Shown in pieces: positions 52,701-63,870 of a stretch of 64,000 bases of DNA. The notes beneath the pieces were generated by a model. It ran no database searches, was not told where the DNA came from, and worked only from the letters and a program-made list of their open reading frames with translations. Positions within the stretch are counted from its first letter, which is position 1, and each line of letters starts with the position of its first letter. Made by a program: the position numbers and the translations under genes. The DNA is from Prorocentrum cordatum (Eukaryota; Sar; Dinophyceae; Prorocentrales; Prorocentraceae): contig CAUYUJ010010446.1 of assembly GCA_963575745.1 (NCBI GenBank), positions 230,001 through 294,000 on the forward strand, written 5' to 3'.

Positions 52701-55400
52701 CATCATCAGGGATCACATATATATATATATATATGCACACACACTCACGAACAAGAAGCTCCGTCCTAGGAAAACCGGTCGGACGACAAAACAACCAAAA
52801 ACAAAACATGGAGGGAAGGGGGCAGGGCGCCAGAAAGACAATATCTAGTGAACGCCAGGTCACAGCCAATGGCTCCGCTGGCGGGCCATCCGCACTCGGC
52901 CAGCACTAACAGCCCCAATCGGGGGCGAGGAGCGTGAGGCCCCAACCCAAGTTTCCTTGGAAACTCGCAACAAGAAGTAGATGTGTGCACGCCCATCGGC
53001 GAGATGAGTTCTCGCGCGCGCGTCCCGGGCGCTCGCGCGCCCGAGATCTCAAGACGCCCCCCAGGAAGGCCTGAGGCCAAAGGCGATAACGTCCAGCCGA
53101 CCCTAGGATGACGCCGCCCCAACACGATACCGCCATGGATTCTGGACAGTCTCAGGCCGGCCCGAAGATACCGAAAAAAGGGGCCACGCGCGACGCCAAT
53201 ATGGCCAGATAGCAGCAAGATGGACCCACGCGCGCCCAGGGTGGCCGCAGAGTGGACGCGCGACGGCTGCGCGATCCAAGCATGACCGAGATGCGAGCTC
53301 AATATGACTTCAAGACGGCCCCGACACGCCAATCATGCTACTAATTCGGGGCCCAAACTTACTTCGAGCGGATCCTGGCATGGGTGGATTCGTGAACGAC
53401 CTGGGAAATTTGCTTGCACCATTTTTACCATGTGGTTTGTTAGCCTGGCTGAACTAAAACTATGATATGAAAAGGGCGGGATCCCGCCCGGCCCACGGCA
53501 GAAGACTACATTGCTAGGCTTCTAGGGGGGGGGGGCTCGGGCGGGGCGTAGTGCACTCCTGCTGTCTTCCGCAAGCTTTCCAACGGCCTTCCGCCAATCT
53601 TCCGCCGCGCGTTGCTTCCGTCGGCTGAGCGAGCGATGTGACGAACGTCCAAGGCATTTTCAATGGGCCGATGTAGTGATTGAGGACATCGGCAAGGCGA
53701 TCGCGGCGCACCGAAGCCACTGGCGGCGCCCGCCCCCGCGGAACGGAGGGGCAGAAGCTGCCGAGCGGGCGGCCGCCCCGAGCCGGGCGCAGAGCCCGTC
53801 TGCATGATGCGAATTAGCACACGCGCGACCGATCGACGCAGGAGAAGAAGGAAAAGCAAAGGGAGGAGGAAGGGGGGCCTGGTTGGTCGCAGGGTCTTGC
53901 TTGGACGTAGGAATCGGAATGGGGCCCAGTTCTGCCTTCGCTGCTCTGCGCGCATGGCGCGGTCTGCTGTCGCAAGCCCCCCCTTCCTGCGCCGTTGCCT
54001 CCCCCGCGCCCGCCCCGCGCCTCTGTCCCGTCGCCCAGCCATCTTCTCGGGCAGCTGCCTCCCTTTCTCTAATTTGAGGAGGGCGCTGTACTTCTCATGC
54101 CCCGACTCGCCCCCCCGCGCTTCTGCCGCTCTAATCCTCGCTTCCTCTTTCCCATTCCTCGGCGCACTCGGGTCTTCCATATGCGCCGCGGGGTCGAGGG
54201 CCCCCCAGGTCAACTCCACTGGGGCCCCCTGGTCTGGTGGCGCTCTCCTCTTCTTAGCTCCCCTGCAATACTTCAACGTGCCCCCCTCATCCATGGCGGC
54301 CCGCGCTCCTGCATCGGCGTCCTCTGTCGGCGGTGGCCTGGGTCCGCGTGTCTGCGGTTCTCGCGCAGAGTCCGAATGCGCATAGGTTTTGCCAGCGAGC
54401 CTCCTAGGCGGGGGCGCCCGAGCTCGCGCAGCCATTGCTCCCGGGAAGCAGGCGCGCGCACCCCCTCGCGGCGGCTTCTCGGACAACGCGTTCACCAGGG
54501 ACTGGGGGTTCGGGAGCGCAGACAGTCCGAATCGTTCATATTCCTCATTGTACATTGCATCGTGCATATAGTTTCGGTTATCCCTTGTTGCGCCATGGAC
54601 GTGGCTGACCCCGTCCCCTTTGGGTGCCCCGTGGTGCGCTTGGGGGGGAAGAGCCAGTGGGCGTGCCTCATGGCGCCGTCGCGCTGGCGTCTTCGGGGTC
54701 TTCTGCCAGGGTCTCTGCAGCGATGGGGGGCGGGAGTGCGCAACCCCTCCGCGGCGAATCGACGGCGGGGGCGGCTGGGTCCTCGGACCTTTCCCCTGCC
54801 TCGCGCCCCGGGAGGGCAGGCGGCTACGCCCCTGGCCCCGACGGTGCGCACTGGGCGCCCTCAGACGCGCGGCGTCGTTCGGCGCCTCCACGGGGCCCTC
54901 AGAACACGGATCGGCCGACCAGGCGTCAGAGACGAAAGCCGATCGCACGGAGATGCAAGGCGGCGTAGAAGGCGAGGAATTCTCGGGCGAAGCGCCGTCG
55001 CGCTTTCTATCGCGCGTCACTGTTGCATAGAACAGAGAAACGAGAAAAGGCTCGGGGGGGATTTTCCTTCGGGGGGGAACCTGGGAAGCGCGCAAATAGG
55101 GTCGCGTCGTGGATGCGAGCCATCTCAAATTCAGACCGAATGTTTGCTCACACTTGTGCAAGCGCGTCGGTGGGAATGTGGCATGTTCACGGGGGTCAAT
55201 TTCTACCAGAATGGCGTCCGGGAGTATGATGTCGGGTCAAAGGTATGGGCCTTCATCATTCGTGGAAAGGTTTGCGCGGTGCTGAACCAATGCCCTACAG
55301 CATTGTGGAGGGTGGGGGGATCGAGGGCGACGGTGTCGGGGGAGTGGGATAGGAACAAGGGGCGAGGGCCACGGGTGTCGCGTCGCCCCGGGAGGGCCGA
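52701..55400. other. GC-rich DNA with long open frames on both strands, undecided
   Basis: A short (TA)n lies at about 52715-52732. The minus strand is open for 551 codons (53506-55161) and the plus strand for 463 codons (54097-55488). Both are Arg/Pro/Ala-rich and no motif was recognised in either. They most likely reflect GC content and decayed mobile DNA. A minus-strand piece with DRLADVLNHYIGPLKMPW near 53640 looks more protein-like. Confidence 0.3.
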
Positions 55401-55403
55401 CGT

Positions 55404-55610
55404 CGGGGGATATCCCTCGCTGTTTGCTACGCCCCAGTCTCGGGCGCCACCCATGAGGAACCCAGAAGCGCCCTCGACGAACAATTGAAGCACGTGGGGT
55501 CCCGCGCGCGAGGACGTGACAACCTACTCATCGTTGGCGGCGACTTCACTGCAGAGGCGATATTACGACCCCATATTAGAAGGAGCCCCACGCGCAGTGG
55601 ATGCGCCTGA
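55404..55610 (+). pseudogene. Non-LTR retrotransposon endonuclease fragment (plus strand)
   Basis: An open stretch without its own ATG reads AVCYAPVSGATHEEPRSALD, then EQLKHVGSRARG and DNLLIVGGDFTAEA. YAP(V) and VGGDFNA-type boxes in this order and spacing are typical of the APE-like endonuclease that nicks target DNA for LINE retrotransposition. The similarity stops at about 55560, just after the GGDF box, and the upstream half of the domain was not recognised. Confidence 0.5.
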
Positions 55611-55969
55611 ACAACCGACACTTGAGACAACATCGCACGCTTGACAGCCTCCAGGGCCGAGATGCGGATATCATAATTGCGGGCGCCCCCATGGAACAGA
55701 CCAAGAGTTGGGGAAGACAGCTTCAACATCAAAATGCTCCCAGAGACGGATGGATGCTCTTCGACCCGTGGGGCCTCCCCGGGATTCGGCACTAAAGCAG
55801 CTCCACCACCTGCGTGGGGCCCCTCACAGTATGAACCGGCAACTTTGCGATTGGGCCCGACGCGCTGGCGCAATTCGGCAACTGCGGCAAATGACCCACG
55901 CGTCTCCTGAAGCTTTAGCAGCGCCCTCGAACGAACGATGGCACTCTGAGCACGAAGCCGCCGTGCCAT
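55565..55969 (-). pseudogene. Non-LTR retrotransposon endonuclease fragment (minus strand)
   Basis: The frame reads RALLKLQETRGSFAAV (the LQE box with catalytic Glu), HAGGGAALVPN, RNYDIRISALEAVKRAML and VQAHPLRVGLLLI, where a GDFN box should follow but WGRN stands. It continues, after a frame break, the ORF1-like frame at 55.97-57.58 kb. The fragment stops where the plus-strand endonuclease fragment stops. Confidence 0.5.
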
Positions 55970-57579
55970 GCCCGATTAGGCATGCGAGCAGAGCGCCCGA
56001 GCGTTCCGCGTGACGAAGCCCACCGAAGTCCTGCCCGTGAGGCTGTTACCCACACCGATCGACCTAATTCGGGGCGAAGACGCGCTTGCCCAAGGCGACC
56101 GTGGCCGCATAGTGCAGCCCCAATGTCCGCGACGCCACTCTTGCTCCACAGCGCCGCGGGGAGCTCACCGGGTGCGACCTTGATCTTGGCGACAGGCTCC
56201 CACTGATAAGTGAGCATGCCAGCTCCGCTGTCGATGTAAATCTTGGACGGAGTACGATGCTGCTCCTCAAGCGCCCCCCTGATAGCGCGGCATGCTCTCT
56301 CGCGTGCGAGATCAGCCCAGTTCTTGCCCCGAACGACAGATACTGGAATAGAACGACCACCAGGCGCCGAAACCGCAAACGATCTCCATTGACCACCCGC
56401 GAGACGAAGTGCGCTCTGACAGTGTCGAACGCGGGCAAGCTTGGCGGCCTCCATTGGGCCCTCCATGCGCATGGCGAAGCCCTTGCCCAGCTGTGGGCCC
56501 TCAAGCTGCAGCCCCTTGCTTCCCATGCCCGTAACCGCACGCAGCGACCCACCCCTGCAGACACTCCATCGCGTGCATGAGGGAGATCTCTTCCTTTGGA
56601 TTGTTCTGAAGATCGTAGGATCAACCTCGGGATCCCAGTCGGCGGCGAAGGCAAACTGGGCCCGCGATGGGACCGTCTTCGCCAAGCCCAGCTCGCCCTC
56701 CAGGCGCGCGAACCGCTCTTGCAGGTCACGCTGTACCATCTCCATCGCGGACAGCTTCTCACCGGCAGCGTTGAGCCTGGATGTAAGCGAAGCGAGATGG
56801 CTCTCAACCAGTGCGTCGAACTTCTTGAAAGCGGGGCCAATCGCAGCAGCCAGAGCGCCAGGAATATGAGCATGTATCGAATTGAGGCAGACCGTGGACA
56901 TCTCACGCAGGCACCGCTCCTGGAACTGAGCAAACAACTCGTCGTGGACCGCGGACACGTCCTTACGGAGCTGCTCCCAAAGTAAGTCTGCCACTCGGGG
57001 ATCGGAGCCCCTCGTCCCCGTGCCAGCGGCCGTCCCAGCACGCACAGGACTCCCAGCAACGGGCGTGCCAGGGTCGGAAGCAACAGGTGTGTCAAGAACA
57101 TCATGAGCAGCAGTACGGGCAGACGCCATGCCCGCAGCAGCCTGTCCCATGCGCACGTCAGCCATCTCCTGCGGCGGGAACGTCGGGACAGTTTCCCATG
57201 CCTCCTGCGTGGAACGACCAGGGCTGCGAGACCGCACCGGGGGACCAGGCGAGGCCAGAGCAGGAGCGGCGGCAGCAGCACGAGAGCCATCGTCATGAGG
57301 GTGTTGCCCACGAGCGCCAGAGCGAAGAGGCGAGACCACGTCCTGCATTGAACCAGAAGACCCTGAAGCAGCACGGCGGTGGCGCGGGGTAAGTTTGACG
57401 CCCTTCTTATGTCCATCCCGTCCATGGAAGAAGGTGTGAGAACACAAAGCGACGCGAGAGGGGGACAGACTCTTGGCCCCAGCAGCGCGCAGCTCGACTG
57501 GGGTTGCCTGAAACGGGACCCACCCCCGGACTAGAGGTATCCACTTCTTGCCCAGTGGACAAAAAACATCTTGAGCCAA
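55970..57579 (-). pseudogene. Non-LTR retrotransposon ORF1-like region
   Basis: The frame is open from inside the relict spliced leader. A Pro/Ala/Ser-rich N-terminus is followed by a helical, coiled-coil-like region (LRKDVSAVHDELFAQFQERC, NAAGEKLSAMEMVQRDLQER, FARLEGELGLAK), then FAADWDPEVDPTIFRT and a C-terminal region with RHCQSALRLAGGQWRSFAV. A coiled coil followed by FAADWD-type sequence just before an endonuclease is what I recall from dinoflagellate LINE-like proteins. No in-frame ATG lies near the leader; the first is at about 57348. With the decayed endonuclease this marks a dead copy. Confidence 0.5.
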
Positions 57580-57589
57580 AATGGCTACG
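57570..57589 (-). other. Relict dinoflagellate spliced leader (20 nt)
   Basis: The reverse strand reads CGTAGCCATTTTGGCTCAAG, identical to the last 20 bases of the 22-nt dinoflagellate spliced leader; the next base upstream is G where the leader has C. It stands at the 5' end of the minus-strand LINE frame and is followed immediately by ATGTTTTTTG. No splice-donor GT follows it, so it is not a spliced-leader RNA gene but a trans-spliced transcript copied back into the genome. Confidence 0.9.
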
Positions 57590-57591
57590 CA

Positions 57592-58635
57592 CCGAAACGC
57601 CGACTACGAGGAGGAGGAGGAGGAGGAGGAGGAGGCAAGAGTTAGAGAGGGGAACTGGGAGCAGGAGGAGGCGCTCTTGCCAGAAGGGTGCAAGGAGTCG
57701 CAAGCAGGCTGACACCCACGCCGCGCGTCTCTCCCCAGCCTCCCCGACGCATGCGGCCTGCATCCGTCATTTCCGTTCCCCTCCTCCCCGTGACCTTGCT
57801 GAGCATGAGCCAAACGGGCCCGGCAAGAAACAAATCCTGCAATGTTTTCATAACTGTCCCTCACCCTGGAGTCCCCAAGGAACCCGGGCCGTCAAGAGAT
57901 GGCTCACGATGATGAGCTGGCCCTGGGGCCCCGTTTCAGTCAGGAGCCCGTTCCTTCATGACGAGTCTTCTGCCCCTCCACTCCTGCCGTGATGCTGAGG
58001 GGCTGGGTTCGGGGGTCAAAGATCGACCCCCAGACCTGACCAGGGGTGCGTCCTGGCTGGACTTCCAAAGTAGAATCCAGCCGAGACGACGAGTAGCCCC
58101 GAGGAGGCCTGAAAAGGCCAAAACCACTCAAGGCCTTGGTCCTCGAACATCGAGCCCCAAACCTGGAGAAACTTGCCGTCGTCGTCCATGGCCCCCACCC
58201 TCTCTCCTTCCTCCATATTTGTCCCCACTCCTCCTCTTCCTCCTCCTCCTCCTCTTCCTTCGCCGCCTCCTCCGTCTCCTCTGTTGCCGCATCATCTGGC
58301 CTCCTCCGCCTCTACCCATCCTCCTCATGTTCCTCCCCCTTCATCCTCCCCGCCCTGGTCCTCACTCTCCTTCTCCTCCACAACATCCTCCTCCAATACT
58401 TCTGTGAGTCGCTCGTCCTGATCCTTCGGAACTGCGCGTCGAACGGCACGTGCTTCACCTGGAGTCCGTTACCGAACCCGCCCATGGTCTCATCGACTGT
58501 TTTGATGAACCTGGACAGGGCAACGGCAGGGTTGCGTGGGGGAGGCAAAAAGAAGAGGCGGAGAGGAAGAAGCAAGCGGACAGAGAGACAGGGCTACGAG
58601 AAAGGGAGACGATGCATACAGATGTGCGAATAGCT
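57592..58635. other. Unique and TCC-rich DNA without a gene
   Basis: A short GGA tract lies at about 57608-57634 and TCC-rich DNA at about 58215-58400. No gene was seen. Confidence 0.4.
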
Positions 58636-58639
58636 ATAT

Positions 58640-59317
58640 ATATACATACATACATACATGCATGCATGCATGCATACATACATACATGCAACTGTACGCA
58701 CACACATACATACATTCATACATACATGAACGTGTCCACACCTACATACATACATCCGTACATACATACATACATACATACTTACATACATACATACATA
58801 CATACAAACATACATACATACATACATGCATGCATGCATGTATGCATGCATGCATACCATATACACATATACATACATACATGCATGCATACGTACATAC
58901 ATGCATATATATATATACACATGCATACATGCATGCAGTCATGCATGCATTCATGTATGCATGCATAACTATATATATACGTGTATGCATGTGTACGTGT
59001 GTACATGCATACACACATACACACATACATGCCTACCTACATAAGTGCCTAGGTACATACATACAATTATACCTACATACGTGCATACATACATCCATAC
59101 ATACATACGTACATACATACACACACATACGTACATGCGTCCATACATACACATATACATACATACATACATACATACATACATACATACATACCTACAT
59201 ACCTACATACCTACATACCTACATACATACATACATACATACATACATACACATACATACATACATACATACATACAAACATACATACATACATACATAC
59301 ATACATACATACATACT
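58640..59317. repeat. (CATA)n microsatellite, about 680 bp
   Basis: Long runs of CATA with CATG, CACA and TATA variants; the most regular part is about 59150-59316. Confidence 0.95.
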
Positions 59318-59319
59318 AG

Positions 59320-59346
59320 AACCATCGCGCGCGCTTCGCGCGCGCT
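59320..59346. repeat. GCGCGCGC-TTC hairpin next to the microsatellite
   Basis: An 8-bp GC stem at 59327-59334 and 59338-59345 with loop TTC, preceded by ACCATC. A near-identical hairpin preceded by ACCATCTCT ends the window at about 63978-63996. Confidence 0.7.
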
Positions 59347-59549
59347 CAGGTTCTTTTTTGGGGGAAACGACTGCAGCGGACCACGCGGGTCCAGTCGGTC
59401 GGTGAAGGCCAGGTTCGAGCGCAGCTCTTCAATATCAACTCAACACATGCAACAACAAGCGACAAGTTAACAAGCAACAACAGGTTCTAGCCCAGGCCGG
59501 GGGGGCGCTGGAATATCTTGGACAGCACTATCAAACACAGGCGCGTGAC

Positions 59550-62500
59550 ATAGTCGTGCCTCCTGAGGGCCTCTTGGGAACCTCTTGGGTCTTCGTGGGA
59601 ACATCTGAAAGGCTTCTGGGAGTTTTCCGTGCTTCCTCCATTGGCTGTTGGAGGCACCTCTTGGGTGCTTCTTGGGGGGGCGTCTTGGGGCTTCTTGGGG
59701 TCCCTTGGGGGTATCGTCGGGGTTCTCCGGGCAGTCGGAAGGTGATGTTCTACAATATGAAGCCGTCATTGGCCGTCTTGGCTGCGTGGAGGCCCGAATT
59801 GAGGCCACCTGGGGCCGCACTGATGCAATCCCGAAGCCTCCCGGGTGCCTCCCGGGAGGCTTTTGGGGGCCTCGTCGGCCCGCTTGGGGACTCTTGAGGC
59901 CCCCTGTGGGCCTCGTAGGGCGGAAGGCTCTGCTGTTGGGTTCGCGTTCCCCTTCTTTGGGCCTCTCCTGGGCCCGTCTTGGGGCCCTCTCGGGCCGTCT
60001 TGGGCGCCTCAGGCACCGTCTTGGGGCCCTCTTGGAGGCGGCTATCTTGGAGCGATCTTGGGGGCCTCTTGGGCCGTTTTTGAGCGTCGGGATGCCAAAA
60101 GGCAGATAACTCTAAAATCTATCAAACACCGATGGGAAAACACAATGAGTTGTGCCTCTACAGGCCTTCCTGGGAGGCCTCTTGGAACCCCTTCGACCCT
60201 CTGGGGAGCTTCTTGAGGGCCTCTTGGGTCCTACTGGGGGCCTCTTGGGGCTTCCTGAAAGCCTCTCGGGGTAGAAGGCTCGGATTGTCGGTTCGTCTTA
60301 CCCCTCTTGGGCCCCTCTTGGGGCAGTCTTGGTGCCCTCTCGGGCGCCCCAGGCACCCTTTTGGGGCCCTCGTTGGCTGTCTTGGGGCCCTGTTGGAGGC
60401 CTCTTGGGCTATCTTGGAAAGGTCTTGGAGGCCTTTGGGGCCGTCTTGGAGCGTCGGGACGCCACCAAGCTGACACCTCGAAAATCAATCAAACACGTAT
60501 GGCAAGACAACAGTTTTTGCCACTTGGGGCCTTGGAACCTCTTCGGCCCCCCGGTGCGCTTCTTGGGGTCTCTTGGAGCCTGTTGGAGGCTTCTCGGGGC
60601 CTCCTGAGAGCCTCTCGGGGTGGAAGGCTAGGATCTGTGGTTCGTATTACCCCTCTTGGCTCTCCCTTGGGGCCGTCTTGGGGCCCTCTCGGGCCGACAT
60701 GGGCGCCTCTGGCGCCGTCTTGGGGCCCTCTTGGGCTGTCTTGTGGCCGTCTTCGAGGCCTCTGGGGCTGTCTTGGAATGGACATTGGGGCCTCTTGGGC
60801 CGTGTGGAGCGTCGGGAATCTGAAAAGGCGAGAACCCGAAAATCCTTCAAAACCCAACGGCGAAATAAACTATTTGTGCCTCCTGGGGCTTCGTGGGAGG
60901 CATTTTGGAAGCCTCTTGGGGTGTCTTGGAGGCCTCTTAGGCAGTCAGGAGCTAATTCTGGAGTGATCTCGGGCCGTTATTGGTCGTTTTCGCGGTCTGG
61001 AAGCGCCATTTCTAGCGATCTGGGGTCGTCCCCGGACGATTTTAAAGAGCCCTCGGCGCCGCGGCAAGGCCCCCGAGGCCCCCAGTCCCAGGGCCCCGAC
61101 CCGGGCCCCGCCTCATGCCCTCGGCAGGGCGTCCCTGGGCCGTCTCGGCGCCCTCCTGGGGGGCAGTTGAAGCGATATTTGGGTGTCTGGGACGGTCTTG
61201 GAGCATCGGGGCGCTGAACAGGAACCTCATGAACGTCACTTCTTGGGGCCCTTGGAGGAGTGCTCTTGGAGACCACTTGGGCCGAGTTGGAAGCCTTTCG
61301 GGCCATCTGGAAGCGTGTTCGAGCGATCTGCCCGCGTATCGAGCCCTATTGGAGGCCTCTTGCGGCCCTTTTCGTGTGTGTTGAGCTAGCTTGGGCCGTC
61401 TGGGGGCGGCCCTAGGCCGTCTCGGCACCCTCGTGGGAGCCTGTTAGGACGATATGTGGGTATCCCTGACCGTCTTGGGGCTTCGGGAAGCGGAACAGGC
61501 AGAATCGCTAAAATGTGCCAGAAACCGTTGGAAAAGCAATGATGGCTTCTTGGTGCCCTTTTTGGGGAATGCTCTTGACTCTTGGGGACCCCTTGGGCCG
61601 TGTTGGGAACTTTGGGCTTGATAGAACGATATTTCCGCGACTATAACTATTTTGGCAGCCTCCTGGGGCCGTTTTCATACGTTTTGGGGCTGTCTTGGGC
61701 CGTCTGGGGGCGGCCCCGGGCCGTCCCAACGCCCTCGTGAGGGCATGTTTGCGCGATATTTAAATGTCCGGGACCGTCCTGGAGCGTCTGGACGCTGAAC
61801 AGGCAGAGTAATTGGAATCCATCAAAAACTTCAGGACAATAAATGATGTGGGCTTCGGCCCTTGGAAGAGTGCTCTCGGAAACTCATTGGGCCGTGTTGG
61901 AAGCCTTCTAGGCCATCTGGAGGCCATCTTGTCGAGTTCGAGCTAGATGTCTGCGTTTCGAGCCCTTTTTTTTGGGGGGGGGATTCAGCACGCCTGTGGC
62001 TTAAGACCAGCAGCTGCGAGGGCACCCACCTGATTGGATGGCAGCATGCTTCGGCACGATCAACCACGTGAGACGACGTCGCAGTTGTCGCGAAATACGT
62101 CTCGACGAAATCAACATATTCACGGGTATCGCGGTGTGCAGGCAAATGTGCTTTGACACGCTGTACAAAGCCTACACGTGCGCAACAAATGCCAATTCAA
62201 TATGTTGGCAAATGACCCATGCGTCCAAGGATGGAAGGAAAGACGCCCAACCAGGGAAAGATGACGCACTGGTGCGGGAACTGAGTAAACACAAACGATC
62301 AAACAAGTCGGGATCAACTAAAAAAAGAGCATGGGACGACTCGCAGGCCCACAGTTCTGAGTTGGTACCTCGGGTACACATTGCGAAGGCACCTAATTAC
62401 CAGAATGGCTGGCAACATGTTTCGGCACGATCAGCCAAGTGAGACGACGTCGCATTTGTCGCGAGATGTCTTCTCACGGGAATAATCAATTGCAAATCGG

Positions 62501-63870
62501 TGTGCAAGCACATGTTCCTGCGGTTTCGAGCCCTTTTGGGGGCCTCTTGCGGCCCTTTTCATATGTGTCGGCGCTGCCTTGGGTGTCTGGGGGCGTCCCT
62601 GGGCCGTCTCAGCGCCCTCGTGGGGGGCAGTTGAAGCGATATTTGGGTGTATGGGACCGTCTTGGATCGTCGGGGCGCTGAACAGGCAGAATTGCTGAAA
62701 TCCATCATAAACCTCATGAACGTCAATGATATTGGCTTCTTGGGGCCCTTGGAGACATGCTTTTGGAGACCACTTGGGCCGAGTTGGAAGCCTTTTGGGC
62801 CATCTGGAGGCCATCTTGGGCGTGTTCGAGCGATCTGCCCGCGTTTCGAGCCCTCTTGGAGGCCTCTTGCGGCCCTTTTCGTGCGTGTTCGGGCTGTGTT
62901 GGGCCGTTTGGGGGCGGCCCTAGGCCGTCCCGGCGCCCTCGTGGGAGCCTGTTGGGATGATATGTGGGTATCCCTGACCGCCTTGGGGCGTCGGGAAGCG
63001 GAACAGGCAGAATCGTTAAAATGTGCCAGAAACCTGAAGACAAAAAAAAAAATGATTCAGGTTTCTTGGTGCCTTTTTGGGGGGAATGCTCTTGGGGACC
63101 CCTTGGGCCATGTTGGAAGCCTGCTGGGCCATCTGGAGGCAATCTTGGGCGCGCTCGAGCTAGATATCTGCGTGTCGAGCCCTCTTGGAGGCCTCTTGCG
63201 GTTCTTTTCATCTGTGTGGGGCTGTCTTGGGCCGTCTGGGGGTTTGGACGATATTTGGGTATCCCTGACAATCTTGGGGCCTCGGGAAGCAGAACAGGCA
63301 GAATCGTTAAAATGCACCAGAAACCTTTGGACGATCAATGATTTTGGCTTCTTGGGGCCCTTTTGGGAGTGCTCTTGGAGACTCCTTCGAAACCCCTTGG
63401 GGCCCCCTTGGGAGCCTCCTGGGGAAGAGGGCTCGAAAGGCCGGTCGGGTACCCCCTCTGGGCCTCTTCTTGGGGCCGTCCTGGGGCCCTCTCGGGCCGT
63501 CTAAGGGGCCTCGTGGGCCGTGCTTGTGCCCTCTTGGGCTGTCTCGGAGCCCTCTTGGGGCCCTCTCGGGCCGTCTTGGGGCGATTTTGGGAGCCTCTCG
63601 GACCGCCGTGGGCGCTGTGAAAGTCCAAGGTGCGGATGCCCGAAAAATGCACGCTTTCCCAAGGGAGCGGGGCCATTTTGCGTTTTGAAGCCCTCGTGGG
63701 ATTTCTCTTGGAGGCCTGCTGGGCCGTCTTGGAAGTTTTCTGGAACCGTCGTGCGACCATCTTCGGCGTTTTGGATCGATCGGGGTCTCTGGGCCTCTTG
63801 AACCGTTTGGAGGTTTCCTGGGACCCTCGGATGCCGTGTCGGGGCTGTCTTGGGCCGTGTTGGAGCGCCT
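59550..63870. repeat. Tandem array of about 300-370-bp GGCCTCTTGGGG units
   Basis: The array is built of imperfect GG(G/C)CCTCTTGGGGCC words. A landmark GCGTCGGGA(C/A)GC(C/G) followed by a short AT-richer segment (CAGGCAGAAT-N-TAAAAT) recurs at about 60085, 60453, 60810, 61204, 61480, 61783, 62663, 62987 and 63278. Units therefore measure about 280-390 bases. Many open frames cross it but none shows a known domain. Confidence 0.8.
61981..62522. mobile_element. Insertion of about 540 bp in the array
   Basis: The array is interrupted between GTTTCGAGCCCTTTTTTTTG (61954 on) and GTTTCGAGCCCTTTTGGGGG (62523 on), which look like a duplicated target site of about 20 bases. Inside, about 110 bases around TTCGGCACGATCA(A/G)CCA occur twice (about 62018 and 62384). 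No coding domain was seen. Confidence 0.5.

Noticed and set aside
53506-55161. 551-codon minus-strand open frame
   Set aside because: No recognisable motif, Arg/Pro-rich composition, and the plus strand is nearly as open; more likely GC-driven than a gene, though not excluded.
57570-57589. Spliced-leader RNA gene
   Set aside because: The leader is not followed by a splice-donor GT or an SL RNA intron with Sm site; it is followed directly by ATG and a LINE reading frame.
58450-59405. Tyr/Ile/His-rich open frames
   Set aside because: Translation of the CATA microsatellite, open in all frames because the repeat lacks stops in most phases.
59648-63801. Several Gly/Leu/Trp-rich open frames in the 60-64 kb array
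   Set aside because: They are translations of GGCCTCTTGGGG repeats; the frames differ between units and no domain is seen.
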